A stretch of DNA of 64,000 bases. Source: Mycobacterium gastri. Its GTDB lineage: Bacteria > Actinomycetota > Actinomycetes > Mycobacteriales > Mycobacteriaceae. A model generated the notes under the pieces. It was given only the letters and a program-made list of their open reading frames with translations, was not told the origin of the DNA and ran no database searches. The stretch lies in NCBI RefSeq assembly GCF_002102175.1, contig NZ_LQOX01000103.1:1-64000 (forward strand), read 5' to 3'. The position numbers and the translations under genes are program-made. Below are positions 24,186 to 33,031 of this stretch, one piece after another. The first letter of the stretch is position 1. The number at the start of each line of letters is the position of its first letter.

Positions 24186-25196
24186 TCAGGCCAGCCGCCG
24201 TAGCCGGGGCGCCAGGTCCGTTTCGAATAGCTGCAGGAACCGGCGCTGGTCGTGCCCGGGCGCGTGGAACACCAGGTGGTTGAGGCCCCACGTCACGTAC
24301 TGGCCCACCTTCTCCACGGCCTCGTCCGGGTCGGAGGCCACGATCCAGCGTTTGGCGATCTGCTCGATCGGCAGGGCGTCGGCGGCCTTCTCCATCTCGA
24401 TCGGGTCGTCGATGCTGTGCTTTTGTTCGGCGGTCAGCGACAGCGGCGCCCAGAACCGGGTGTTCTGCAAAGCCAGCTCGGGATCGGGGTCGTAGGAGAT
24501 CTTGATTTCGATCATCTTGTCGACGTCGTCGGCGTCGCGGTTGGCCGCGGCCGCCCCTTCCAAGACGCCCGGGATCAGCCTTTCGGTGTAGAGCTCTTCG
24601 CCCTTGCCGGACGTGCAGATGAAGCCGTCACCGGCGCGTCCGGCGTATTTGGCCACCGCCGGACCGCCGGCGGCGATGTAGACCGGCACGCCGCCCTCGG
24701 GCACGTCGTAGATCGAGGCGCCTTTGAGCCGGTAGTACTCGCCGTCGAAATCCACACGGTCGCCTCGCCATAGTTCGCGCATCAGCCGCACCGATTCGCG
24801 CAGCCGGGCGAACCGCTCCTTGAATTCCGGCCAGACCCCTTCGTATCCGGTGGCGATCTCGTTCAGCGCCTCGCCGGTGCCCACGCCGAGGAAGACCCGG
24901 CCCGGGTACAGACAACCCATGGTGGCGAAGGCCTGCGCGATGACGGCGGGGTTGTAGCGGAAGGTCGGCGTGAGCACCGAAGTGCCCAGCAGCAGCCGCG
25001 TCGTGCGTTCGCCGACGGCAGTCATCCACGACAACGAGAACGGCGCGTGCCCGCCCTTGTGGCGCCACGGCTGGAAATGGTCACTGACGGTGGCGCTGTC
25101 CATGCCGTGCGCTTCGGCGGCGACGGCAAGCTCGACGAGCTCGCGCGGGGCGAATTGTTCAGCCGATGCCTTGTATCCGAGTTTGAGTTCAGCCAC
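24186..25196 (-). CDS. fgd1: F420-dependent glucose-6-phosphate dehydrogenase Fgd1
   Basis: This 336-residue luciferase-fold enzyme oxidises glucose 6-phosphate and reduces cofactor F420, supplying F420H2 to mycobacterial reductases. The sequence is closely conserved with Rv0407: [91 protein letters not shown] and [20 protein letters not shown]. It is the first gene of a compact unit fgd1-pta-ackA. Divergent from it, across 228 bases, lies the metallo-beta-lactamase-fold gene. Confidence 0.97.
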   Translation of the reverse strand: MAELKLGYKASAEQFAPRELVELAVAAEAHGMDSATVSDHFQPWRHKGGHAPFSLSWMTAVGERTTRLLLGTSVLTPTFRYNPAVIAQAFATMGCLYPGRVFLGVGTGEALNEIATGYEGVWPEFKERFARLRESVRLMRELWRGDRVDFDGEYYRLKGASIYDVPEGGVPVYIAAGGPAVAKYAGRAGDGFICTSGKGEELYTERLIPGVLEGAAAANRDADDVDKMIEIKISYDPDPELALQNTRFWAPLSLTAEQKHSIDDPIEMEKAADALPIEQIAKRWIVASDPDEAVEKVGQYVTWGLNHLVFHAPGHDQRRFLQLFETDLAPRLRRLA

Positions 25197-25424
25197 TCGT
25201 TCTTTCTACTCCTGCACCTACTCCTGGACCCAGGGAGCCGGTGTCGGTGCCGCACCGAAACCAGGTGTGAGCGCTGCGGCCGAACGGCGCCCCGATTGTT
25301 CTCCGGACGGCCCGGACCAGGGTCCGGCCGTGGCGATAATCGGTTGTTGACGCTCAAACGCGTTGCGGCCGTTAAGCTGATCGCGCGGTTATCGGGCTGG
25401 CAATGCCTTGACGTAGGAGAAGAC

Positions 25425-26189
25425 ATGGCCCACCAGCTGAAGACGGAGCTTGTTCAGGTTACCGAGAAGGTTCACTTCGCCCATGGGCACGCGGTCAACT
25501 GGGTGCTGGTCACCGACGACACCGGGGTGATGTTGATCGACGCCGGTTATCCCGGCGATCGCGAGGAGGTGCTGGGGTCGCTGCGCCTGTTGGGCTATCA
25601 GCCCGGGGATGTGCGCGCGATTTTGCTGACCCACGCGCACATCGACCACTTGGGCACCGCGATCTGGTTCGCTCGAGAGCATCACACCCCGGTGTACTGC
25701 CATGCCGACGAGGTCGGGCACGCCAAGCGCGAGTACCTGGAGCAGGTGTCGATAATCGATGTCGCACTGCGCATCTGGCGACCCCGCTGGGCGGTGTGGA
25801 CCGTTCACGTGGTGCGCAACGGCGGCCTGGTCCGCGACGGCATCCCGACGACACAGCCATTGACCGCCGAGGTGGCGGCGGGGCTGCCGGGCCATCCGAT
25901 GGCGATCTTCACCCCCGGGCACACGAACGGGCATTGCTCGTATCTGGTCGACGGCGTACTGGCCAGCGGCGACGCCCTGATCACCGGTCATCCCCTGCTG
26001 CGCTGCGGCGGGCCGCAGCTGCTGCCGGCGGTGTTCAGCCACAGCCAGCAGAACTGCATCCGCAGCCTGTCGGCGCTGGCGCTGCTGGAAACCGAGATCC
26101 TGGCGCCCGGTCACGGTGAGCTGTGGCGCGGCCCGATCCGTGCGGCCACCGATGAAGCCCTGCAGCGAGCGGGAGCGTTCGCCCGCTGA
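25425..26189 (+). CDS. metallo-beta-lactamase-fold hydrolase (Rv0406c-like)
   Basis: This 254-residue protein has the binuclear metal motif THAHIDH near residue 70, an upstream Asp in DAGYPGD, and downstream ligands in FTPGHTNGH, SGDALI and APGHGE. The fold covers glyoxalase II, lactonases and related hydrolases; the substrate is not clear from sequence. The ATG at 25425 is preceded by GTAGGAGAAGAC, a good ribosome binding site; the longer upstream frame overlaps the fgd1 promoter and is discarded. Position and length agree with Rv0406c beside fgd1. Confidence 0.9.
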   Translation: MAHQLKTELVQVTEKVHFAHGHAVNWVLVTDDTGVMLIDAGYPGDREEVLGSLRLLGYQPGDVRAILLTHAHIDHLGTAIWFAREHHTPVYCHADEVGHAKREYLEQVSIIDVALRIWRPRWAVWTVHVVRNGGLVRDGIPTTQPLTAEVAAGLPGHPMAIFTPGHTNGHCSYLVDGVLASGDALITGHPLLRCGGPQLLPAVFSHSQQNCIRSLSALALLETEILAPGHGELWRGPIRAATDEALQRAGAFAR

Positions 26190-26289
26190 TCAAGGGCGAC
26201 CCGCTCACTCCGCTAGTTCGCCCGCCCCGAACCAGACGCTCGCGCAGGTCATTTCCACGTCGCAGAACAATTGCTCGTAGTCACCTCGA

Positions 26290-26735
26290 TCACCTCCTTC
26301 CCGATTCAGGGACGACGCGATTTTCAGCTCGCTTCGCCAGCAACCACCGCGTCGAATTGGGCGCGGCGGTCGTCAGGACGAGCCCGGCCGCCGTCAGGTC
26401 GTCTCGCACGGTCGCCGGGCTGACGCGCTGCAGCACGAGCGACTGGTGCCATCGCCGGCCGGCGGCCGTCAAGATGAACTCACCCGTCGTGACGCCGCCG
26501 GCGTTGGAGTGGATCGTCAGCGCGCTGCTGCTTGCCCGGACGTCACTGTCTTGGTCCAGCCCGGTGGCCGGGACGCCATGTGCGAGGGCGGCACCCATTC
26601 GATGATGGCCTGCCCGCTGGGGGCGAGATTGTGGGCAACGGTGGCCAGCATCGACCTGCGCAGCTGGGCATCCGGGACCGCGCTGCCGTCCTGTGCCACG
26701 ACACTGACACCGGGTATCGTTGTGCTGCTTGACAT
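26290..26735 (-). pseudogene. remnant of a SAM-dependent methyltransferase
   Basis: Two overlapping frames give pieces of one protein. From the ATG at 26735 the frame reads AQLRRSMLATVAHNLAPSGQ and IIEWVPPSH, like the late strands of a class I methyltransferase. After a shift near 26560-26585 the other frame reads TIHSNAGGVTTGEFILTAAG, RRWHQSLVLQRVSPATVRDD and LTAAGLVLT to a stop at 26290. The SAM-binding N-terminal half is missing. It lies between the metallo-beta-lactamase-fold gene and the flavin oxidoreductase operon, a locus that differs strongly from H37Rv, so it probably decayed after rearrangement. Confidence 0.45.
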
Positions 26736-26842
26736 TCAGGTGGCTTTCTCGGCAGCGTCGATCACCGGCATATTGTCACCCACGGTTGTCGATGCACTAT
26801 TGCGCCATGGCGCCGCGGTCAATGGCGGCGTTTGCGGAATCC

Positions 26843-28177
26843 TTACAGCTGCGGGCCCGGCGCCAGGCCCAGATGCGCGCGCAAGGTCGCACCGGCGTAC
26901 TCGGTGCGAAACGCGCCGCGCTCCTGCAACAGCGGCACCACCCGTTCGACGAATTCGTCCAGGCCGTGCGGTGTCAGATGCGGCACCAGAATGAACCCGT
27001 CGCACGCGTCGGCCTGGACGTAGCGGTCGATTTCGTCGGCAATATGCGCCGGACTGCCGACGAACTGCTGACGGCTGGTGACGGCGATGACGAGTTCTCG
27101 GATCGAGAGGTCTTCCGCCGCGGCCTTATCCCGATACCGACGGGCCAGCACAACGGGGTCCACGTGGCGCACCCGCCCCTGGCTGATGGTGCTGTAGGCG
27201 ATCGGCTCCACATCGGGCAACGGGCCGTCCGGGTCGTAGCCTGACAGGTCACGGCCCCACACCTGCTCGAGCATCGCGATCGCGGTGGGGCCGCTGACCT
27301 GTTGCCGGCGGATGTGTCGCGCCTTGTCCTGCGCCTGCGCATCGGTGTCTGCGATGACAACGGTCACTGCCGGAAATACCTTGAGCTGGTTGGGGTCCCG
27401 GCCGTAGGAGCGTGCCCGGGCCTTCATGTCTGCGTAGTAGCGCTGACCCTCCTCCAGCGACGTGTGCAGGGTGAACACGGCGTCGGCGCGGCGGGCCGCA
27501 AATGCCCGTCCCGCCGCGGAGTCGCCGGCTTGCAGCAGCACCGGATGCCCCTGCGGTCCAGCCGGAAGCGTGGCGAAACCGCGTACCTCGAAGTGGGTGC
27601 CCGAGTATTCGACGCGGCGGATGCGGTCCGGGTCGAGGTAGACGCCGTTCTCGACGTCGGCCGGCACCGCGCCGGGCGCCCAGCTGTCCCAGAACCTCCG
27701 GGCGACCGCCAGGAACTCCTCGGCCCGCGCGTAGCGGTCGGCATGGTCGAGAAAGCCGCCGCGTCGGAAGTTGGCACCGGTGAACGCGTCCGACGAGGTG
27801 ACGATGTTCCAGCCGGCGCGGCCGTCGGACAGCTGGTCGAGCGTGGCGAATTGCCGCGCCACTTCGAATGGTTCGTTGAAGGTGGTGTTGATGGTTCCGG
27901 TCAGGCCGATCCGGTCGGTGACGGCGGCCAGCGCCGCCAGCACGCTGAAGGTGTCCGGCCGGCCCACCACGTCCAGGTCGTAGATCCGGCCGCGGTGCTC
28001 CCGTAACCGCAGTCCCTCGGCCAGGAAGAAGAAGTCGAACAGGCCGCGCTCGGCGGTGCGGGCCAAATGCACGAACGAGTCGAATTCGATCTGGCTGCCG
28101 GCATTCGGATCGGTCCACACGGTGGTGTTGTTGACTCCGGGAAAATGCGCGGCCAGGTGAATGGGCTTGCGGCTCAC
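26843..28177 (-). CDS. FMN-dependent monooxygenase, NtaA/SnaA/DszA-type
   Basis: This 444-residue luciferase-like protein has the landmarks of the NtaA/SnaA/DszA/DmoA family: PIHLAAHFPGVNNTTVW, GLFDFFFLAEGLRLRE, TDRIGLTGTINTTFNEPFEV, DQLSDGRAGWNIVTSSDAFT, ARRFWDSWAPGA and QGHPVLLQAGDSAAGRAFAA. Such enzymes use reduced FMN supplied by a separate reductase to attack sulfones, chelators or dialkyl sulfides; the substrate here is unknown. A GTG at 28177 overlaps the upstream stop as GTGA and is preferred over an ATG at 28192. It is the last gene of a methyltransferase plus three-oxidoreductase operon. Confidence 0.87.
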   Translation of the reverse strand: MSRKPIHLAAHFPGVNNTTVWTDPNAGSQIEFDSFVHLARTAERGLFDFFFLAEGLRLREHRGRIYDLDVVGRPDTFSVLAALAAVTDRIGLTGTINTTFNEPFEVARQFATLDQLSDGRAGWNIVTSSDAFTGANFRRGGFLDHADRYARAEEFLAVARRFWDSWAPGAVPADVENGVYLDPDRIRRVEYSGTHFEVRGFATLPAGPQGHPVLLQAGDSAAGRAFAARRADAVFTLHTSLEEGQRYYADMKARARSYGRDPNQLKVFPAVTVVIADTDAQAQDKARHIRRQQVSGPTAIAMLEQVWGRDLSGYDPDGPLPDVEPIAYSTISQGRVRHVDPVVLARRYRDKAAAEDLSIRELVIAVTSRQQFVGSPAHIADEIDRYVQADACDGFILVPHLTPHGLDEFVERVVPLLQERGAFRTEYAGATLRAHLGLAPGPQL

Positions 28178-29292
28178 GAGGTTAGCCCCCAATGCCGCGC
28201 AATCAATTCATGTGATCGCAGTCGATCCCGGTGCCGGTGCGTCACCGAGGTGATGACGAGTTCGTCGGCGCCGGTGACCCGTTGCAGTGCGTGCAACCGC
28301 CGCGCGACCTCCTCCGGGCTGCCGACGAATTGCGTTGCCAACCGGTCGATGACCACGGCGCGCTGCTCGTCGGTCAGCGGAGCGCAATCGGCGGGGTCGG
28401 GATAGGGGATGGCGCCGCCGCCGGCCCGGATGGAGTAGACCCAGTGCCCGTAACCAGATGCCAGGTGGCGGGCGGTGGTGGTGTCGTCGGCGACCACGAC
28501 GTCCGCCGACACCACGACATATGGCCGCGGCAGCGTCGCCGACGGCACGAAGGCGGCGCGGTAGGCGTCGACGGCGTCCAGCGCGGTGGCCGGGGTGAGG
28601 TGATAGCTGGCCACGAACGGCAGTCCCAGCGCGCCGGCCAGCTGGGCACTGCGCCCCTTGCTGCTGCCGAAGATCCACGGGGTCAGCGAGGCCCCTTCGC
28701 CGGGCACCGCGTGCACGTCGAAGCCGTCCACCCGGTAGGTGCCGGCCAGCATGGCGATGATGTCGCCGACCTGCTCGGCGAAGTCGGGTGCGATCGCCTC
28801 GGGCTGCTGCAGGATCGCCATGGTGGCCTGCACCCGGCCGCTTGCCAGCAGGGTGCGCAGGTCAAACGGCGGCGGGATCACCACACCGTCGACCTCGCGC
28901 CAGTGCGCCGGCGGTCGCGGTGTGCGAGGTTTGGCCGGGTCTCTCGGCTTGACGCCGCGTCGCTGCGCGGACCGGCCCAGGCCCAGATCGATGCGCCCGG
29001 GATAGAAGGCGTCAAGCATGCCAAAGCTTTCCACCACCGCGGCGGCGGTGGTGTGGCTGAGCTGGACTGCGGCCGACCCCACCCGAATCCGATTGGTAGC
29101 CGCGGCAATTTGACCGATCAGCACTGCCGGTGCGGCGCTGGCGACGGCGACGAAGTGGTGCTCGGCGATCCAGAAGCGACGATAGCCCCACCGCTCGGCC
29201 TGCTGAGCCAACTCGACGGTGTTGCGCAACGCCGTCGCGGCGTCGCTGCCGGCGCTGATCGGCGACAAGTCCAAGACCGACAACGGGATCAC
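28174..29292 (-). CDS. LLM class flavin-dependent oxidoreductase
   Basis: This 372-residue luciferase-like protein has IPLSVLDLSPISAG, GYRRFWIAEHHF, RIRVGSAAVQLSHTTAAAVV, FGMLDAFYPGRIDLGLGRS and PWIFGSSKGRSAQLA, typical of the MsnO8-like subgroup. It should use flavin to oxidise an unidentified small molecule. Its start overlaps the stop of the upstream oxidoreductase as ATGA, and its stop overlaps the downstream start as GTGA, so all three oxidoreductases are translationally coupled. No dedicated flavin reductase or transporter gene is adjacent. Confidence 0.85.
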   Translation of the reverse strand: MIPLSVLDLSPISAGSDAATALRNTVELAQQAERWGYRRFWIAEHHFVAVASAAPAVLIGQIAAATNRIRVGSAAVQLSHTTAAAVVESFGMLDAFYPGRIDLGLGRSAQRRGVKPRDPAKPRTPRPPAHWREVDGVVIPPPFDLRTLLASGRVQATMAILQQPEAIAPDFAEQVGDIIAMLAGTYRVDGFDVHAVPGEGASLTPWIFGSSKGRSAQLAGALGLPFVASYHLTPATALDAVDAYRAAFVPSATLPRPYVVVSADVVVADDTTTARHLASGYGHWVYSIRAGGGAIPYPDPADCAPLTDEQRAVVIDRLATQFVGSPEEVARRLHALQRVTGADELVITSVTHRHRDRLRSHELIARHWGLTS

Positions 29293-30374
29293 CGGTTCAC
29301 CGCCGCGTATCGGTTGGGCGCCGGCGGCAGGCCGAGGCGCTGGCGCAGCGTTTCAGTGTCGCGATACCCGCTCCGGAACCGGCCGGCGCGCTGCAGCAGC
29401 GGCACCACCTCGTCGATGATCACCGGAAGGTCGAAGGCGTTCACCGCCGGCCGCAGCCGCGCACCGTCGATGCCGAGGCGTTGCCAATTCAGCAGCAACT
29501 CAACCAAATCCGATGCGCTGCCCGGGAAGACCAGCGCATCGGAGCGGAAGTCGCCGGCGCCGTCGAAGGAAACAACCACATCGGCAAACACTTTCAGCTG
29601 CCCGCCGGCGGCGCGCACGTCGTCGAGGATGCTTCCCAGCGTGTCGTCGGCCGGCGTGATGAAGACGACATCCGCCGTGGCGGCGGCGAATTCATAGACG
29701 GGCACCGCGTGCGCCAGGGCGGCCACCACCGGCTGGCCCTGCGGCGGTCGCGGCGTTATCGACGGGCCCTTGACCGAGAAGTACTTACCGGCGAAGTCGA
29801 TGTAGTGCAATTTGTCCCGGTCGATGTAGCGTCCCGTGGCCACGTCGCGGATCACCGCGTCATCTTCCCAGCTGTCCCAGAGCCGGCGCACCACCTCGAC
29901 GTAATCCCGGGCTTCGTCGAACAGCTCGTCGGGGTTCACCGAGCGCCGGCCGAACAGGGCCGCCTCGTGGGTGGTAACACTGACCCTCGGCTGCCAGCCG
30001 GCCCGGCCGTGCGACACAAAGTCAAGCGTGGCAATGGCTTTCGAGATGTGGAAGGGCTCGGTGTGGGTGACTGTGGCCACCGGGACCAGACCGATGTGCC
30101 GGGTCGCCGGGGCGATGCGTGCCGCGACCAGCACGGCGTCGGCGCGTCCGGCCAGGCGTCGCGGATCGATCCGCTCGCGCCGGCCGGGCTGCGGCATCAG
30201 GGTGTCTTCGATGGTCAGAAAGTCGAGCAGCCCCCGTTCGGCGATGACCGCCACGTCGGCCCAGTAATCCCCGCTGAGCACCGACCGGGACTCGACCGCC
30301 GCGGTGGCCCGCCAGGCTTGCGGGTGCCAGCCGTACCCGTCCAGCGCGACAGCCAGATGCAGCAGATCCGTCAT
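29289..30374 (-). CDS. LLM class flavin-dependent oxidoreductase, NtaA/SnaA-like
   Basis: This 361-residue protein starts MTDLLHLAVALDGYGWHPQA and shares the NtaA-like landmarks AERGLLDFLTIEDTLMPQPG, RHIGLVPVATVTHTEPFHIS, SHGRAGWQPRVSVTTHEAAL and RLWDSWEDDAVI. It lacks parts of the longer NtaA insert. The frame is open to 30545, but the ATG at 30374 gives the family N-terminus and lies seven bases after the methyltransferase stop. It is the first of the three coupled flavin enzymes. Confidence 0.85.
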   Translation of the reverse strand: MTDLLHLAVALDGYGWHPQAWRATAAVESRSVLSGDYWADVAVIAERGLLDFLTIEDTLMPQPGRRERIDPRRLAGRADAVLVAARIAPATRHIGLVPVATVTHTEPFHISKAIATLDFVSHGRAGWQPRVSVTTHEAALFGRRSVNPDELFDEARDYVEVVRRLWDSWEDDAVIRDVATGRYIDRDKLHYIDFAGKYFSVKGPSITPRPPQGQPVVAALAHAVPVYEFAAATADVVFITPADDTLGSILDDVRAAGGQLKVFADVVVSFDGAGDFRSDALVFPGSASDLVELLLNWQRLGIDGARLRPAVNAFDLPVIIDEVVPLLQRAGRFRSGYRDTETLRQRLGLPPAPNRYAAVNR

Positions 30375-30381
30375 GTCAGCT

Positions 30382-31287
30382 CTACACCAGCGTCGCGGTG
30401 ACATACCTGGGGGTGATCGCCACGTCACGGGGCCGGACACTCCAGCGGCCCGGCATTCCCATCGCGCCGAACAGCTCGACGACGTCGCGTTCCACTGTCT
30501 CCCAGCCGTGGGATGCCAACCATTCCGGCAGATAACGGTATTCACCCGGATACGTCAGCGCGGCCAGGTCCACGTCCAGGCCGAACTTTCGCCAGCGGTC
30601 GACGAAAGCCCGTCCCGCCTTCTGCTGCAACGGTGTCCACGTGGGCATGTGATCGGCGGCGAACCGGCTGCCGACCGCGCTCACCGCGGTGACGTCGGTC
30701 AGCAACCGCTCCTGCCCGCCCGGCGGCAGGTAGCCTACGAGCAGGTTCTCGGCAATCCACACCGTGGGCTGGTCCGCGTCGAAACCGACCCGCCACAAGG
30801 CCGCCAGCCAATCCTGACGAAGGTCGATGCCGACCGCACGGCGGTGCGCGGTCGGCTTGGCCCCCAGCCCGTGCAGCAAACCAGTCTTGAATTCGATCAC
30901 TCGGGGCTGGTCTATCTCGTACACCGTTGTCCCCGGTGGCCACCACAGCCGGTACGGCCGGGCGTCCAGGCCCGACCCCAGGATCACCGCCTGACGAATC
31001 CCCGCCCGGCAGGCGTCGGCAAGGAAACCGTCCAGGAACCGGGTGTGCGTCACCAGGATGTCGATGAGCCCGGCCGTTGTCCGGTTGTCGGCCTCGTCGG
31101 CCTCGTCCAGATCTCCGTCGATAATCCGGGTGAAGTACGGCACTCCCGCGGCGCGTACCAGCGGTTCGGCGAACGGATCGTTGAGCAACCCGGCGCCGGC
31201 GGCGACGGCCCTGGCGGTGGCGCCGAAGGTGGCGGTTACCCCGACGCCGGTGGCCGGATCCCAGTCGTCGTCATCGGTGCGTACCAT
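30382..31287 (-). CDS. SAM-dependent methyltransferase of the mycobacterial TIGR00027/PPM family
   Basis: This 301-residue protein has the family landmarks: GVGVTATFGATARAVAAGAG, LLNDPFAEPLVRAAG, VILGSGLDARPYRLWWPPGT (SAM pocket), YEIDQPRVIEFKTGLL and WIAENLLVGYLPPGGQE. Mycobacteria carry many paralogues (for example Rv0146) whose substrates are mostly unknown. The GC-rich operon that it leads continues with three luciferase-like oxidoreductases, which suggests oxidation and methylation of one compound, by inference. The ATG at 31287 has AAGGTGAGG upstream. Confidence 0.88.
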   Translation of the reverse strand: MVRTDDDDWDPATGVGVTATFGATARAVAAGAGLLNDPFAEPLVRAAGVPYFTRIIDGDLDEADEADNRTTAGLIDILVTHTRFLDGFLADACRAGIRQAVILGSGLDARPYRLWWPPGTTVYEIDQPRVIEFKTGLLHGLGAKPTAHRRAVGIDLRQDWLAALWRVGFDADQPTVWIAENLLVGYLPPGGQERLLTDVTAVSAVGSRFAADHMPTWTPLQQKAGRAFVDRWRKFGLDVDLAALTYPGEYRYLPEWLASHGWETVERDVVELFGAMGMPGRWSVRPRDVAITPRYVTATLV

Positions 31288-31309
31288 CGGGCCTCACCTT
31301 GCAGCGCCT

Positions 31310-31337
31310 CGTCAAGCCTCGTCAAGCACCGTCAAGC
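31310..31337. repeat. three direct repeats of CGTCAAGC at 10-bp spacing
   Basis: CGTCAAGC occurs at 31310-31317, 31320-31327 and 31330-31337, exactly 10 bp apart. On the minus strand each copy reads GCTTGACG, which contains a TTGACG hexamer like a sigma-A -35 element. The group lies 22-50 bases upstream of the methyltransferase start and overlaps the stop of the DUF3054 gene, so it could be an activator or repressor site, or overlapping promoter elements. Confidence 0.4.
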
Positions 31338-31712
31338 ATCCGAGCGGCGGCGCAGCAGCAGCCCGGCGGCCGCACGCCAACCAAGCAGCAACACGCCGGT
31401 GACCGACGAGGCGACCACGACGAAACTCACCGCCACACCGGCCGAGCTGGCCTTGCGCAACACCATGCCGACCGCGACGGTGCCGATCCAGACAATCACC
31501 CCGGTGGGTATCACGCTGGTGGGCCGTCGCCAACCACGCGACACCAGCCATCCGGCAAGGGTCCCGCTGAGGAACGGCCATGCCGTCGTCGCGACGCCAC
31601 TGACACTGATGCCCTCGGCATGGCTGCGGCGCCCGAGGGTGCAGAAGATCAGGACGGCGACCACGTCGGTGGCCAACGAGCCCAGCCAGCACAGCCTGCG
31701 CCGCGGTTGCAT
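31332..31712 (-). CDS. DUF3054 membrane protein (Rv0401-like)
   Basis: This 126-residue protein has four hydrophobic segments (about 8-26, 43-57, 66-85 and 92-114) and a basic C-terminus (LLLRRRSDA). The pattern RRSHAEGISVSGVATTAWPF LSGTLAGW is typical of DUF3054. Its role is unknown. It is divergent from fadE7, with 35 bases between the starts, as in H37Rv Rv0401/Rv0400c. Confidence 0.85.
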   Translation of the reverse strand: MQPRRRLCWLGSLATDVVAVLIFCTLGRRSHAEGISVSGVATTAWPFLSGTLAGWLVSRGWRRPTSVIPTGVIVWIGTVAVGMVLRKASSAGVAVSFVVVASSVTGVLLLGWRAAAGLLLRRRSDA

Positions 31713-31747
31713 GCAGCGAGATTACCGGGCCGGGCAGGATGGGGTTC

Positions 31748-32935
31748 ATGAGCACCGACACACCGCCCGCCTTCGACCGCTACGACCCGCTCGGGCTGGA
31801 CGCGTCGCTGTCCGCCGACGAGCTCGCGGTGCGCGACACCGTACGGCAATTCTGCGCCGAGCACGTGACACCGTTCGTCGCCGAGTGGTTCGAGGACGGC
31901 GACCTGCCGGTGGCCCGCGACCTGGCCAAGCAGTTCGGTCAACTCGGCCTGCTGGGAATGCATCTGCACGGCTACGGATGTGGGGGTTCGTCCGCGGTCC
32001 ACTACGGCCTGGCTTGCCTGGAGCTCGAAGCCGCCGATTCCGGCATCCGGTCGCTGGTGTCGGTGCAGGGTTCGCTGGCGATGTTCGCGATCTGGCACAA
32101 CGGCTCCGAGGAGCAGAAGCAACAGTGGCTGCCCGGCATGGCGGCCGGTGAGCTGGTCGGCTGTTTCGGGCTGACCGAGCCCGACGCCGGGTCCGATCCG
32201 GCCGCCATGAAAACGCGGGCACGACGTGATGGCTCGGATTGGCTGCTCGACGGGCGAAAGATGTGGATCACCAACGGTTCGGTCGCCGACGTCGCGATCG
32301 TGTGGGCCGGCACCGACGAGGGGATCCGCGGCTTTGTCGTGCCCACCGACACCCCGGGCTTTGCCGCCAACACCATTCACCACAAGCTGTCGCTGCGGGC
32401 GTCGATCACCAGCGAGTTGGTGCTCGACAGCGTCCGGCTGCCCGCCGAAGCGATGCTGCCCAACGCTATTGGACTCCGGGCGCCGCTGGCCTGCCTGTCC
32501 GAGGCGCGTTACGGAATCGTCTGGGGCGCAATGGGTGCGGCGCGCGCCGCGTGGCAGTCCGCGCTGGACTACGCGATGCAGCGCACCCAATTCGGCCGTC
32601 CCATCGCCGGCTTCCAGTTGACTCAGGCAAAGCTCGTCGACATGGCCGTCGAACTGCACAAGGGCCAGCTGCTCGCGCTGCATCTCGGACGCCTCAAAGA
32701 CCGTGTCGGCCTGCGTCCCGAACAGGTCAGCTTCGGCAAGCTCAACAACACCCGCGAAGCGATCGAGATCTGCCGGACCGCGCGGACGATCCTGGGCGGC
32801 AACGGAATATCGCTGGAGTACCCGGTGATCAGGCACATGGTCAACCTGGAATCGGTGCTGACCTACGAGGGCACCCCCGAGATGCACCAGCTGGTGCTCG
32901 GCCAGGCCTTCACCGGCCTGGCAGCATTCCGCTGA
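31748..32935 (+). CDS. fadE7: acyl-CoA dehydrogenase FadE7
   Basis: This 395-residue flavoenzyme has the acyl-CoA dehydrogenase landmarks GCFGLTEPDAGSDPAAMKTR, KMWITNGSVADVAIVWA, YAMQRTQFGRPIAGFQLTQA and a late catalytic Glu in TYEGTPEMHQLVLG. The overall type resembles glutaryl-CoA dehydrogenases. It introduces an alpha-beta double bond into an acyl-CoA, passing electrons to ETF. The ATG at 31748 has GGATGGGG upstream. It matches Rv0400c in position next to the DUF3054 gene. Confidence 0.9.
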   Translation: MSTDTPPAFDRYDPLGLDASLSADELAVRDTVRQFCAEHVTPFVAEWFEDGDLPVARDLAKQFGQLGLLGMHLHGYGCGGSSAVHYGLACLELEAADSGIRSLVSVQGSLAMFAIWHNGSEEQKQQWLPGMAAGELVGCFGLTEPDAGSDPAAMKTRARRDGSDWLLDGRKMWITNGSVADVAIVWAGTDEGIRGFVVPTDTPGFAANTIHHKLSLRASITSELVLDSVRLPAEAMLPNAIGLRAPLACLSEARYGIVWGAMGAARAAWQSALDYAMQRTQFGRPIAGFQLTQAKLVDMAVELHKGQLLALHLGRLKDRVGLRPEQVSFGKLNNTREAIEICRTARTILGGNGISLEYPVIRHMVNLESVLTYEGTPEMHQLVLGQAFTGLAAFR

Positions 32936-33031
32936 CCCGGTGCCGGCCCAGGCAGGTGGCCCGATGGTTCAGCCGGGCCCTCCTGCCGAATCTGGCCCAC
33001 TATTGGCGCCGCGACGGTAGATGATGGGCTT

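Noticed and set aside
22574-24283. 569-codon plus-strand open frame
   Set aside because: It is antisense to pta, which is unmistakable; its peptide is His/Arg/Gln-rich with no domain.
30304-32151. 615-codon plus-strand open frame
   Set aside because: It is antisense to the methyltransferase and DUF3054 genes and runs into fadE7 in the wrong frame; no family features.
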